From Platycnemis pennipes (Eukaryota; Arthropoda; Insecta; Odonata; Platycnemididae), in NCBI GenBank assembly GCA_933228895.1, contig OW121852.1, positions 127,839,544 through 127,903,543 on the forward strand: a stretch of 64,000 bases of DNA, given 5' to 3'. Positions 45,250 through 56,255 of the stretch are shown piece after piece. The position numbers and the translations under genes are program-made. A model generated the notes under the pieces. It was not told the DNA's origin, did no database searches, and saw only the letters and a program-made list of their open reading frames with translations. Position 1 is the stretch's first letter, and the number at the start of each line of letters is the position of its first letter.

Positions 45250-45565
45250 GGGATCGGGTTGGTGATGTGGCTAGAGTACTGGCATCCCATCCCGAGGGCA
45301 CGGGTTCGATTCCCAACGGTGGTGAATTTTTCAGTGGCAAACCGGTCCCTACTTGAGTGCCTAGTGGAGGGTATTTCAAGTTCAGTATTCCGTCTGTCGG
45401 ACGGGGCGTTAAGTCGTCGTTAAAAGCAGACTAATGCCGACGACGGGTTTCTCTCCACCATTACTCCGTTCCCTGAAAACTCCTACCATTACCTAATTAA
45501 CCACCTATCCAATATGGCGCAAATGACCTCAGTTGTCGGTCGCCTCCCCTGAATAACTAACTACA
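45250..45565 (+). mobile_element. SINE-1 (tRNA-derived), copy 1
   Basis: A-box-like GGTTGGTGATGTGGCTAGAG and B box GGGTTCGATTCCC, followed by the body AGTGGCAAACCGGTCCCTAC, GTGCCTAGTGGAGGG, AAGCAGACTAATGCCGACG, ATATGGCGCAAATGACCTC, CCCCTGAATAACTAACTA. Same organisation as copy 2. Confidence 0.88.
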
Positions 45566-45894
45566 TACACAAAAAAAATTGTGCATGGGCAGGGATAAAT
45601 AGATGGAATATAGTTCAATTTATTTGTGGCCGCCATAGTGATTTCTGAAAAACGAAAGCTAAAAGAGAGATTCTAGTGCATGAAATGGGCGCTATCAAGG
45701 CAAGGAAATTCAAAATCTAGAATGTGCACAGAAGGATGCATCACTACAATAGTCTACTGGTTAAATGCTACCCTCTGTGAGACCTATGACGGGTTGTACA
45801 CATATGTGGACTACCGTAGAGTTTAAGGCGTAGCTCGACGTTTTCAAGGCAATTGATCCTGTTTTCCCGTAACAGCTACTTGCAGGTCGTATAC
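45566..45894. other. Unique AT-rich DNA, nothing recognised
   Basis: No coding or repeat signal found. Confidence 0.4.
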
Positions 45895-46010
45895 ATTCAT
45901 GTAATACCCTGCGAAGTACCGCATGGGTGTGTGGCAGTGGGTGAACCATAAGCAGGCATGCGTTATCAATCAGGGAGAACACTTGCTAACGAGGAGGTAT
46001 GCAAAAAAAC
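45895..46010 (-). mobile_element. LINE B 3' tail
   Basis: TACCCTGCGAAGTACCGCAT, GGGTGTGTGGCAGTGGGTGA in inverted orientation; more diverged than most. Confidence 0.75.
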
Positions 46011-46560
46011 GTATTGTCCCGTTTGAACACTACTTACTATACTATACTACTTACATACTATAATACTATAAAAACCAGGAGTCACAATACTATACCTCTA
46101 TTAAGCTAGAAGTCGCTAGACATGTGAAAAGTTAGATGTAAATGATACTAAATTGTTAGTTAATACAACGCAATGTGATGAAGTCAGTTTTATGAGTAAA
46201 ATAAATTATGAACACATTTCCTAGACCATCCATAACCTAGTAGCGATAAAAAATTACTACACGTTATTAAAAATCACTAAATTTTAATCTGTGTGTCACA
46301 ATCTAAAATACCTATTTGATTCCTCAATGCCTCTTCGCTTCAAGCTATTCTGCCCCTGCCTCTGCCCTATTCAACTGCCCCTATTGGTGCACGGAAAAAA
46401 ATCATTCCTGACCTCCTCGATCTATCCCTGTAATATTACCTTCCAGGTCCAACTTGCCGTATTACACTGTTATTTTTAATATACTCGAAACATCATCGGT
46501 GAACCTATCCGTTTTAATTTCCTGCTGAAGATTTAATCTGTATTTTAACCTACTACTACT
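46011..46560. other. AT-rich DNA, probably decayed repeat
   Basis: Short TACTATA repeats at about 46025-46075; no assignable family. Confidence 0.35.
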
Positions 46561-46561
46561 A

Positions 46562-46805
46562 CGTGTAATGACTATTGACGGCGTGGTTCCCTTGGGGGTA
46601 GAGAATCGGGCTCTTGACCGGAGGTCCTGGTTTGAACCTCCTAAAGGCCTTTGAGCGCATCCAATGAAACCAAAGCTGTGTGATTAAATGTGCTGCAGAT
46701 CGTTGTGTGAAACCAACAGCTACGGAAACGGGGGAAGGTTCTCCCACCTCAGTTACACGCGTTGGAATCTCCATACCCCAGGACATAGGTCGAGGGCCCA
46801 CTAGG
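46562..46805 (+). mobile_element. tRNA-derived SINE, another family
   Basis: GGCGTGGTTCCCTTGGGGGTAG (A-box side) and GGTCCTGGTTTGAACCTCC (B box), then a GC-richer body with CAACAGCTACGGAAACGGGG and ending AGGGCCCACTAGG. Confidence 0.5.
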
Positions 46806-47481
46806 AGATCAATTTTAAGCACTTATTCAGGTAATTTAATTCAAGCAATTTATTTCATTGCTTTTCATCAAGTGTCTTACGTTGTGGGTAGGTTTCGGCT
46901 TGCTTCGACGCTACTCGGTAATAAGACTCGTTGTCATGGTAATCCTTTCATTAACCCTTCGCAGTAGTCAGGGTATAACGCAATTCATGGGTTGAGAACT
47001 AGCGGCGAGTAACTTAGCGGTGTCAATCTTAGCTGAAAAGCACAATAGCTGAATTTCCACTAGAAAAAATAATGACAGCACAGAATTTCAGTAGATATTC
47101 TACTTTATATCCACAGATTAGGGTTGATATCAGTGCTGATCGAGTAAAACCTCTCTCCGTTGAGCTCCGCATACTGCGCTGAAACAGATTAATTTTAAAT
47201 TGGAATTGGACTACTTCTGGAAACAATGTAACAGGAAAATATTTTGAGGGATAATTACTAATTATGTGTTGTGATGGCATAAATGTCAGGGAGCTTGCGC
47301 GAAAGGAGAACTATTTATTGACGGGTGGTCGTTACGGGTTTTGGTGCCTTAACAAAGTGCAATATACCCGATCATCTCATTAAAATTTTCTAAGCATGGA
47401 AACCAGTAGAAATGAATAGATCAGCATTTAACGGCAGAACATCTGAATTGTTTTCTTATTTAGTAAAGTGATATGCATCGG
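46806..47481. other. AT-rich DNA, nothing recognised
   Basis: Chance frames only. Confidence 0.4.
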
Positions 47482-48019
47482 CAATGGGGGCGTTTACTCG
47501 GAACCGAAATCGCAATTTTGCACACGAAATCGTTAGATGGAAACGAAAAAAGAATTTTAGTGAAAAATTAATCTTCTAACCTCAACCATTCAATCATAAA
47601 TCAAAAATTAAAATGAGCAAAAGGTGACGCCCACCGAAAATGCTGCTGTGATAACATTGATGTCATTTTCCTCCCGTCCTTGACTGCTTTCAGGGGAGGG
47701 GGAAGGGAGTGGAGGGGGGTTCTCGGAAGGTCTGCTCGCACAGATGCTGTCGAAATCGCTCCCATTGGCCGAGTCAGATGTGTCCCCCCCTTTGCGATAA
47801 GGCTAAGTAGCTTCGCGGGCTCAGTTCTGATTCGACGAAGTCGATATACGTCAGAGGTTGCAACACACCCACTTTTCCGAAAGGGTTAAAAGCATCAGTT
47901 TTTCGCCGCTTATAACTCGAGAAATAATTGACGGATCAAAAAACGGAAAAATGCGAGTCTTTTTATTTTACAAACTCTATCAGATTCGGCAATAAAAAAT
48001 ATGGTAAACGACCCCATTG
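47482..48019. mobile_element. MITE family M1, copy 3
   Basis: CAATGGGGGCGTTTACTCGG at the left; GGTAAACGACCCCATTG at the right. Same orientation as copy 2 and interior landmarks shared with all copies. Confidence 0.88.
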
Positions 48020-48964
48020 CAGTGAATTGCAACGAATTCCTGTCGTGGACCTGCTACATGAATACCGATGAGGTTTTAACGTGCTGTTGTTGTTGATTAC
48101 AAGTGAAACTGTCTGTAGGTGTGTGTAGGCATGCTTATAGGGGCATTATCATGGGCACTGTATCAGAAAATAATCGTTCTGTCGGGAAAAACACTTGACG
48201 GACGCATCCCCGGGTCGGCAGCTTGGGCACGCATCGCTGACCCGACGATCGCCTTCTTCGCTGACGGGAAATGCAGCCGTGGATTCGATGCGTTGCCCTC
48301 CCATTTCGTCTCCCTTCCGGGGGCAGCAGGAATCCCGCCCTTCTCCTTGGTGGCGGAGGAGGAGGGTAGCGGCCCTGCCGGAGTCTCCGCTGTCGTCCTC
48401 CCCCCTTCGCCCCGCCGATGATTTCAATTGTTTTGATTGCGAGCGGTCGCGGCGCGGAAAGTGAGTCCGTCGAGGTGGGACCGGATGCGGCGGCAATTAG
48501 CGTCGGACAAATTCGCTTGCGGTTTCTTTTCCTCGTTGGCTGCTTCCCTCGCGGCTACAGTTAGCGAGGTGAGTGATCACTGCCCGTGGGAATCCAGCGG
48601 GTGGGCGGAATTGTGTCTCTCTCTCTCTCTCTCTCTCCTCTCGGTGCGTTTTCCGTCCTGGACATATTACGTGCTCGCGGCCGCCCACCACTCCTCCCGG
48701 CTGCTTATTCTTAAAAGCGAGGGGATGCGGTTATTCCCCGGACTAATTCGGGGAAGTTTTCCATTTTTCCTATAGCATTAAAGGCCGTTTTACACGGCCA
48801 TTGATACTGCGCAGGCTGTTGCGAGAACACTTGTGCATAAAATTCGTATTTTTTCACAAGGCATGGAAGGATGGGATAAAATCAATTTGCTGTGCCGTGG
48901 ATCCCGAATTGCCGTCAAATATTTAGTGTATCCTCGCCATACATCTATCTTCTCCCGTGATCTT
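48020..48964. other. CpG-rich island (about 48180-48740) with donor-like sites
   Basis: GC- and CpG-rich, non-repetitive. Two splice-donor-like sites on + strand: GGAAA/GTGAGTCCG near 48460 and GCGAG/GTGAGTGATC near 48568. A (TC)n run at 48616-48637. No recognisable protein in any frame. It may be a promoter with a non-coding first exon. Confidence 0.4.
48616..48637. repeat. (TC)n microsatellite
   Basis: About eleven TC units. Confidence 0.95.
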
Positions 48965-49150
48965 AACCGCCTTCCACACACCCTCGCGGTGGCTTGCAGG
49001 GTATCATGTAGATCTACACTGCGAACCACCGCGAGGGTGTGTGGCAGGGTGTGGAGATCACCAAAAATACACTACTTACATGCAACTTAAAGTTACAGTG
49101 CTACTACTTCATGAAAACATGTGAGATGTAAGAGTCACGTGCCACTAGAT
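48965..49150. mobile_element. Two LINE B tails fused tail to tail
   Basis: Forward tail 48965-49015 (CACACCCTCGCGGTGGCTTG, GGGTATCATGTAGAT) runs directly into an inverted tail from about 49010 (CTACACTGCGAACCACCGCG, GGTGTGTGGCAGGG). The junction is the palindrome GTAGATCTAC at about 49009-49018. Confidence 0.9.
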
Positions 49151-49518
49151 GGTTAGTATTTAGTCATAATTTCCTGAGTAGCGCCGTTTTGAACACCTTT
49201 ACGCGAATTTCTTCCTATTTAAAAGCAGTTAACTCACTGCTATTTCCTGTTTTAAATTGATTTCATGACTAGTTAGATCATACTTAATTACCATCCCTGC
49301 CAAGGGGAATGATTTGAAAAAGATTTTTTTATATAGAAGCACAAATTATGGAGGTGTTTTGTTACCAGCCATCGGGTAATGCTTGAAATTTCCAATAAAT
49401 GCCGGACTGACAGAACGAATTTTGTGTTACACTGTGACAATAGTCGTTCACTAATGTATTTTTCAACCCTACTCAGCTCTAATTATGTGTGTAAAATTCA
49501 AATTGGTGCTCTGTGACA

Positions 49519-49697
49519 ATCATCGAGAGAAAAATGAACGGGAAGAATGGAAAAGGCAGGTCTCGGATGAGGTATAGGTATGGTTGACAAGCTGTAAAGG
49601 ATGTGAGTGAGGAGGATTATATCAATATGAAGACGTTAGCGTAGAGGAGAATCGAGTGGAGTAAATCAATCTTAGGATTGTTGACCGATGATGATGA
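49519..49697 (+). mobile_element. LINE A 3' tail fragment
   Basis: CAATCATCGAGAGAAAAATG, AGGATGTGAGTGAGGAGGAT, CTTAGGATTGTTGACCGATG and (GAT)n in family order. Confidence 0.85.
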
Positions 49698-49763
49698 CCG
49701 TAATACGTAATTCATATTTGTAACTTTTATGAAACGCTTCGATCTGTATTGCAAAAAAGTGTC

Positions 49764-50308
49764 CAATGGGGTCGTTTGCCATATGTTTTTAATTGCCGAA
49801 TCATTTTTTTGCCGGGAGTTTTAAAAATAAAAAGCCCCGTATTTTCCGTTTTTTGATCCGTCAATTATTTCTCGAGTCATAAGCGGCGAAAAAATGATGT
49901 TTTTAACCACTTTCGGAAAAGTGGGCGTGGTACAACCTCTGACGTATTCGACTTCGTCCAATCACAACTGAGCCCGCCAAGCTGCTTCGTCTTATAGCAA
50001 TGGGGAGACACAGCTGACTCTGCCAATGGAAGCTGTTGCGACAGGATCTGTGCGAGCAGACCTACCGAGAATTCCCTCCACTCCCTTCCCTTCCCCTAAA
50101 AGCAGTCAAGGACGGGAGGACAATGACGTCAATGTTATCAAAGCAGGTTTTTCGGTGGGCTTCACCTTTTGCTTATTTAAATTTTTGATTTGTGAGTGAA
50201 TGGTTGTGGTTAGAAGATTAATTTTTTCACTAAAATTCATTTTTCGTTTCCATGTAACGTTTTCGTGTACAAAATTGCGATTTCGGTTCCGAGTAAACGC
50301 ACCCATTG
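49764..50308. mobile_element. MITE family M1, copy 4
   Basis: CAATGGGGTCGTTTGCCATA at the left and GTAAACGCACCCATTG at the right; same orientation as copy 1. It starts 67 bp after the LINE A tail. Confidence 0.88.
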
Positions 50309-51073
50309 CAAAATTGTGGAATATGTGTCTGGATATGATTTGAGATTGCCGAAGGAGCGTTCGCGAATAAGACACTCATGAATACGGACGTAAGGATGGT
50401 GATATTAAAATTTTGATCATGAAGCACCACAATCCTCGAGTCTGACATCGGAATTTTTCATACAGACAGGGAATTTTAGTCGAGGCTTTGAGATATAGTG
50501 GATAAGAAATCGCCCCAGTTCTAAAGCCAGTCGTATATTTAGGAAAATTTAGGTGCATTAAACTCGTGATGAAAATAGTTCGGCCGGAGAACTTATGATG
50601 AAGAAACAAATGAATGCAGGGTGTATTAAGAGCAATCAGAACGTTAATGCTAGGTGAAACAGGAAGAGGGAGGAGGAGATATATATTTTTAAATGGCTTG
50701 CATGGTATGCGGAAACGTAAAAAAGGCCTGTGAAATGTAGGAAACATGAATTCTTTAGGTAGTTTAGGGATGGCCGGCACCGGAGGGGTACAGAAGGCAG
50801 GGAGTGTGCTTGGGGTGACCGAATTCGTTAGATTCTTGATTTTTAGTGTATCTAGTATGGTTGCTTTTCATGCTTTTGTTTTAAAAATTTGATCAGCATT
50901 GAGTTTATACAAAAATTTGATTTTCAAAAGCGCAAACGAATGTGAGAATGTTCAGGAAACTTAGAAAGCAGAAGTGGTTAAAAAATTATATGGTTCATGT
51001 AGCCATTTAGTCACCTATTCCAGGCCTTCTTGTAAGTTTCTCCCACAAACATAATTATCTCAACTGCACCAAT
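50309..51073. other. AT-rich DNA, unassigned
   Basis: A 134-codon minus-strand frame (50376-50780) is present but has no resemblance I can name; it could be decayed LINE sequence. Confidence 0.35.
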
Positions 51074-51086
51074 CTCGTCGATCTCC

Positions 51087-51423
51087 GGGGATTGAGTTGG
51101 TGTGGTGTTGGTGGCTTGATTACTGGCCTTACAACCCCAGAGCTCGGGTTCGATTCCCAGCAGTGGCAAACCAGTCCCTTCTTAAGTGCCTAGTGGAGGG
51201 AATTTCAGGTTCAGTACTCTGTCCCACGGATAGGACGTTAAACCGCGATTCGCTCGGTGCCTTTCGTTAAGAGCAGACTAATCCCGACGCCAGGTTTCTC
51301 ACCACCATTCCTCTATTCCCTGAGATATTCTTACCGTAACTGTATTGCTCACCTATTCTAAAATGGCGCAAATTACCTCTGCTGTCGGTCGCCTCCCCTG
51401 AATAACTAACTAACTAACTAACT
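51087..51423 (+). mobile_element. SINE-1 (tRNA-derived), copy 2 with target duplication
   Basis: B box GGGTTCGATTCCC, body as copy 1, tail (TAAC)n. Flanks CTCGTCGATCTCC (51074-51086) and CTCATCGATCTCC (51422-51434) are a 13-bp target duplication with one mismatch, as expected for LINE-mediated insertion. Confidence 0.92.
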
Positions 51424-51434
51424 CATCGATCTCC

Positions 51435-52035
51435 TTTGTGCTCCGCCTTGTACAACCGCTCACGTTCTGATTCATTGATCGAACATTCCTTGCATTGATC
51501 TCGTGTATTAGCAGAATACTTAAATTAAGAAAGAAGATTAAGTACCAAGTTTCTCTCTGTTTCTCATCGCATTTAACTTGGGAAGCCTGAGAAATTATTC
51601 GCCCAGCTACTACTGCTCTGCAAGACTGTTGAGGGTGTGCGGCAGGGGTTGAATTGTCGCTTGCATGCGCTCGAAATCCTGTCATTCAGGATTCTATTTG
51701 TTTTCTCTCTCTTTTGCACACGGTAGTGCGTTCCGATGGGAGACAAAATCGCATGCCCAACTGCCGGTCTCCAATGCTTATTCTTAGTCGTGCACAGCCT
51801 CTTTACTTTTTTCTGATGGTGGAAGGAAGGAGCGTATGACAAGAACTCTAGTTAAAGACGCTCAGAAATGGTTATTAGGAAGTTTGATTGGGAGGGTTAT
51901 GTTGCGATGTTGCGCAACAGCGGCATTGAGGAGATGAGATTGGAGGCGTTTAGAGATGATGGCATGAGTGAAAAACTAGAATGGACGGAAAGGAAGAAGG
52001 ATGAAGAGGTGAGGTGCGTTATATCTATACCTATC
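51435..52035. other. Mixed DNA with possible LINE remnant
   Basis: Near 51930-52020 (+) a frame reads RLEAFRDDGMSEKLEWTERK, faintly like the 'leaFe.w..rm.ki.Wt.r' LINE stretch. 51600-51660 has a partial inverted LINE B-like hairpin (GAGGGTGTGCGGCAGGGG). Confidence 0.35.
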
Positions 52036-52039
52036 TGTC

Positions 52040-52440
52040 GTATATCTACATAATACCCTACAAGCCACCACAAAGGTGTGTGGCAGGGGGTGATTTCTCA
52101 CTAAACATGCACTACATATCATGCATAAAAAAGGAATAGTATTAATATACTAGTCAGAACTTCACTATTTAAAAAAGATAGAAATTGCAAAGAAAACATG
52201 CAAAAACATTCTGTTAGTAGGGTTAGCTTTAAGTACTCATAACAACATGCAGCTACCAATGCTATCCATTGCTACTCTCCGATTGGACATATTTACCGTT
52301 ATTCGTATCGCTAATTGTGCGAGGAAAAAAGGACATTTTGAATCTATCTGTTCGGCAATCAATTTCTCTAATTTTATGATTATGGTCCAGTCTGCCATAG
52401 TAAGTTGGGGTTCGCAAAATATTTTTAATTGCATTGTTGT
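52040..52440 (-). mobile_element. LINE B 3' copy with coding remnant
   Basis: Inverted UTR hairpin (ACCCTACAAGCCACCACAAA; GGTGTGTGGCAGGGGGTGAT). On the minus strand the frame reads NHKIREIDCRTDRFKMSFFP and RTISDTN, the 'kIReidCRTdRFK.SFFPRTI..WN' block found near the C-terminus of Jockey/CR1-like RTs. Confidence 0.9.
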
Positions 52441-52714
52441 GGAGGAGAGGAAATTGTGGAAGGAAACTGGCAAGAGTGTGTGGGTGGACCAAATGTTTAA
52501 AGGCAACGGATGCTAGAAGGATGTGATGGAATTTAGGAAGCCAGGAGATGCCAACTTAACAGCAAGAAGAGCGGTGGCACGTATGTAACCTGGAGAGGGA
52601 AAAGAGATCGTCAAAGAAAAGTCGAAAGTGTAAGTGGCCAATGAAACGTTAAACGGTAGAGCACCATTTGAAATACCGAGTTAATCTCCTGCAGAAATTA
52701 AAACGAATAGGTTC

Positions 52715-53142
52715 ATTGAAGATGTTTATTAAGAACTGCATATTATGCTATATTGATCAGATAAATAAGATTGGAGAGATATTGTCGTACCGATGGATAC
52801 AAAATGTCATTTTTTCCGCGTACCATAAGAGAACAAAAAAGTCAGCAAGTCAAAGGGATAGGTGGGTGAAGTATTGCCAGAGTAGTCTGTAGTGCATGAA
52901 TCATGTTTTAATATTACTAATCTATGCATGCTAGGCAAGTGCTGTTTAATATATTTAGGAAAACACTTTTCTAATCAGTAATAAATTCAATAATGTGTAG
53001 TTACTAACCACCTAGTTCCGCTAAACTCTTATATCTAACATCTCTCCATGAAGTTGTTGTATAGTAGTTCTTATTTGCATGTAATAGGTGCATGTTTCGT
53101 GATCTTCACCCTCTGCCAGATACCCTCGTGGTGGCTCGCAGG
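52715..53142 (+). mobile_element. LINE B 3' copy, interrupted by a hAT element
   Basis: Forward: decayed KIREIDCRTDRFK block at 52755-52830, UTR, then GATCTTCACCCTCTGCCAGA and CCCTCGTGGTGGCTCGCAGG. The final tail resumes after the hAT element at about 53902-53921 (GGATTACTTAGGCGTAGATG). Confidence 0.85.
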
Positions 53143-53893
53143 TAGGCTTGTGCGGTGACCGATTTTGGTCATCGAAATGCTTCGATTACGATGGCTGTCA
53201 TCGATCATCGAATAGAGTGTACACGATGACTCGATGAATATCGACGATCGATGAATGATCAATGAATGTTGACGATCGATGAATTACGATGATCGATTAC
53301 TCGATGATCGGTGCAGATGTCTCGATTGGCAGTTTGGTGTGGCTATTAACTGAAGATTGAATTGGCTCAAACGTAATTGAGAAGGACAAGGCCTTTTTAT
53401 TATAGAGCGAAACAAGCACCAAGTTACAAATTAAGCAACAACTCTTTGTTGTGTTATACAATTCTCCTTTCCGCATTTTCATCGGTGTGTAGATGTCGGT
53501 CGTCCAACACAGCGTCTCCTGCATCGCTAAAGAACCGCTCTGATGACGTTGAAGTGGCAGCAATACAGAGGTATTTCCTCGTGTATTTCTGAAGGCGGGG
53601 ATACACCACCTTCCTGTCCCCATCCCAATGTAGGATGTTCGAAGATTTGGATAAAGCTGGGACCTCCTCGTACTTGTGGAGCTCCGCCAGGAAGGTGTCG
53701 TCAGCAGTGGTAGCGTTTCTCGTGTCAGCAGCTCATCACGACTCATCGACATCAATGATTAGCATCAACTCATCGGCATCGATGATTCTCATCGACATCG
53801 ATGATTCTTATGGACCCATCGCTGTCGATGGGTCGATGGTCGATGACATTCATCGTCGATGACTTCGATTAATCGACTCATCGCAGAAGCCTA
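53143..53893 (-). mobile_element. hAT transposon remnant with perfect 8-bp target duplication
   Basis: Ends TAGGCTTGTGCGGTGA and, inverted, TAGGCTTCTGCGATGA. CTCGCAGG is duplicated exactly at 53135-53142 and 53894-53901. Both subterminal regions are crowded with ATCGATGA / TCATCGAT-type motifs. The interior keeps the C-terminal dimerisation domain of a hAT transposase on the minus strand; the rest of the transposase is absent, so it is an internally deleted element. Confidence 0.95.
53454..53732 (-). pseudogene. hAT transposase C-terminal dimerisation domain
   Basis: Minus-strand frame from 53732 to a stop at 53454-53456 reads FLAELHKYEEVPALSKSSNI, LHWDGDRKVVYPRLQKYTRK, YLCIAATSTSSERFFSDAGD and VLDDRHLHTDENAERRIV. 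This is the hATC pattern (W......yP.L...a..yL.i.atS..sERvFS.aG..v...R..L....v). In the full protein this domain mediates multimerisation next to the last part of the RNase H-like catalytic core. BED finger and most catalytic residues are missing. Confidence 0.9.
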
Positions 53894-53901
53894 CTCGCAG
53901 G

Positions 53902-54290
53902 GGATTACTTAGGCGTAGATGAACTCCTCGACTGCAGACCCTCGTCCTCCGCCACGGTGAGGTTCGGTATGTTCGTTCTCCAGCGAATGGCAATGTCGGT
54001 GTCGAGGAGAGAGTTCCGCTTCCTTTTCGCGCGGGGCTACGGCTGCAAGTGGGGCGATCGCCAGCGTCGTGGGGCGGTGGTTAGCACCTCCGCCCCCTGC
54101 GCATCGGGGGCAGCAAGTAGGACGAAGGCGGCGCTGTGCGAGCGACGCCCGCCTCTTCATGACTGCGAGCACCTCGCAACCGAACTCGAAGGAACGGAGT
54201 AGTGCCCTCGAATCATTCGCAAGCGCGTGAAGCCCCGGGACCAAACTGTTTTCCGATGGCATGAAACAAGTTTAGTTTGAGAACTCCCGA
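53902..54290. other. CpG-rich block (about 53935-54240)
   Basis: GC-rich non-repetitive DNA; frames of 81 (+) and 117 (-) codons without family resemblance. Lies between two LINE B copies. Confidence 0.4.
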
Positions 54291-54296
54291 GTATTA

Positions 54297-54680
54297 CATC
54301 TACATCTACATAATACCCTGCAAGCCACCATAAAGGTGTGTGGCAGGAGGTAAATTCTCACCGACCATGCACTACATTCTCACCAAACATGCATAAAAAA
54401 GGATTAGTATTTATATACTGTTCTAAAGTACACTATTTAAAAAAGATAAAAATAGATAAGCATACATGCAAAAACATGCTGTTAGTTGGGTTAGCTTCAA
54501 GTCCTTGTACCAACATGCAGCTACCAATGTTATCCATTGCTACACTCGTACTGGATATATTTACCGTTATTCATATCCCTATTTGCACAAGGGAAAAAGG
54601 ACATTTTGATTCTGTCAGTTCGGCTATCAATTTCTCTAATTTTGTGATTATGGTCCAGTCTACCATAGTAAAATAGTAGT
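54297..54680 (-). mobile_element. LINE B 3' copy
   Basis: ACATCTACATCTACATAATA tail, ACCCTGCAAGCCACCATAAA, GGTGTGTGGCAGGAGG, and the block ending GTGATTATGGTCCAGTCTAC shared with 43330 and 52380. Confidence 0.9.
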
Positions 54681-55544
54681 ATTGCGGTCTATTCGATCTC
54701 GAAAGCAACATTGGTGAGGTAGACTGACGTACGGAGAAGTTTAACGCACTTGAAATGAATAGGCAAGATTACAACGGGGTTAATGAGGATAGCTTAGGTT
54801 TTAGTGCATTGCAAATGCTTGTTTACTTTACTAGCTCAAATCAACTGCACCCTTACATGCGTAGTGAAAATTATGCTCCTATTAAGCTACCTAGAGTGTC
54901 AAGAACTTAATTGAGCTAGTCCACGAACTAAGGGAGCCCCCAAGGAAGGCCTGTTGGGGCCATTTAATATCGTGAGCCTACCTTAAGCAATATTAAGAAA
55001 GAGCAAGCTGTACGTCTCGCAGAATCGATGCTACGCAACGCTACCAACCCCTACCCCCTCGGTGAGGAAGAATCAATTTCCCTTAAGTGTGAGCTAACCA
55101 TAATTATTTTATCTATACTGCTTCCAGGATGGGACTAGGTTTGAATGCGAGCCCAAACACTTTCCCTTCAATACGCTAGTGCCATGTTGATTAAGCATAT
55201 ATTGCAGTCATGTAATATTTATCTATAAAGTGTTTTATGGACAGAAAATTCAAAGGCGCCTCCGTAGGCTACCCGTACTTCCGGTTCAACCACATTGCCA
55301 TCCACATTGAAAACAGTTGCTGGAAATAATTCTTTTTTGCGATATCCCCAACAAGTCTGCGTTTGGATGCTATCCTTGTTTCTCTCTGTTGAACCACAAG
55401 TCAACGTTGGGAACTTATTGGCTTAATCATCAACGGTAATAATAGAAAATTTGATGGGTATGCTAGAAAACGTGGCTTTTTTGTGTGCAGTGATCTGTTG
55501 TGAATTTTTCTGACTGATTGTATCATGTGCTAATTACCGGTGTT
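54681..55544. other. AT-rich DNA, no gene recognised
   Basis: A 61-codon minus frame at 55219-55404 is unrecognised. Confidence 0.4.
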
Positions 55545-55547
55545 GAG

Positions 55548-55665
55548 CTTTGCCTTGGGTCGGCAAACAATAATACTATTGAAGAAATGGAAATCACTTA
55601 TTTCCGCCTTATTGCTGTACTCATATGTATTCATATGATTTGAGTGATATTTCGGTTAACTTGTG
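55548..55665 (+). repeat. Local direct repeat, copy 1
   Basis: TTTGCCTTGGGTCGGCAAAC, AAGAAATGGAAATCACTTAT and ATATGATTTGAGTG recur in order at 56136-56255. Confidence 0.9.
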
Positions 55666-55708
55666 TTGATGTGTTGCCAAATCACTTTTTGTCGCATTGG
55701 GTTTTCTT

Positions 55709-55835
55709 CTTTGATTTAAGCCTGCCATTGTGCAAGGTCGATAACGCACTGACCTAGCAACCCAAAGATCATGGGATCGAATCCCACTCAGGACATACAT
55801 AAAATGCTTGCCGTAGGATTGGTTAAACAGCGTGA
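55709..55835 (+). mobile_element. tRNA-derived SINE head
   Basis: GCCATTGTGCAAGGTCGATA ... GGGATCGAATCCCAC (B box with paired arm). No cloverleaf 3' end typical of a true tRNA gene. Confidence 0.6.
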
Positions 55836-56135
55836 TATACGCCTACTACTAGATACCACTGCAATTTTCCTCTCCCTTTGCGACTTCTACCCCGTTGACA
55901 ATCAATAGAATTACAAAGGAACAGTAGTTGTATTGAGTTAGTAGTGAGAAGTGAACTCCAATGTAGTAATAAATTCCATTGAAGTCTGTGATGCCGTGGG
56001 CCTTTTAATCACCGAGAGTTTTCCTGAATCCGTGCCTTATTTGAAGAGTTATTTTTAGCGTAATTGATGATTTCAAACGGCTTGGTCAATTTTTCATGCA
56101 CAGTACTCTCCTCGCTGCTGATATTGGCAAATACC

Positions 56136-56255
56136 TTTTGCCTTGGGTCGGCAAACAATGATACTAGGTATTGAAGAAATGGAAATCACTTATTTCCGCC
56201 TAATTGCTGTACTCTATGCTGTTCATGCTACATATGATTTGAGTGGTATTTCGGT
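56136..56255 (+). repeat. Local direct repeat, copy 2
   Basis: Second copy of 55548-55665; it stops where LINE B sequence starts (TTTCGGT/AGATCACCAG). Confidence 0.9.

Noticed and set aside
50376..50780. 134-codon minus-strand frame
   Set aside because: No recognisable domain, hydrophobic Phe/Leu/Ile composition from AT-rich DNA; possibly decayed repeat, so not called a gene.
53297..53755. 152-codon minus-strand frame in the hAT element
   Set aside because: Out of phase with the hATC domain, which reads clearly in a neighbouring frame of the same strand.
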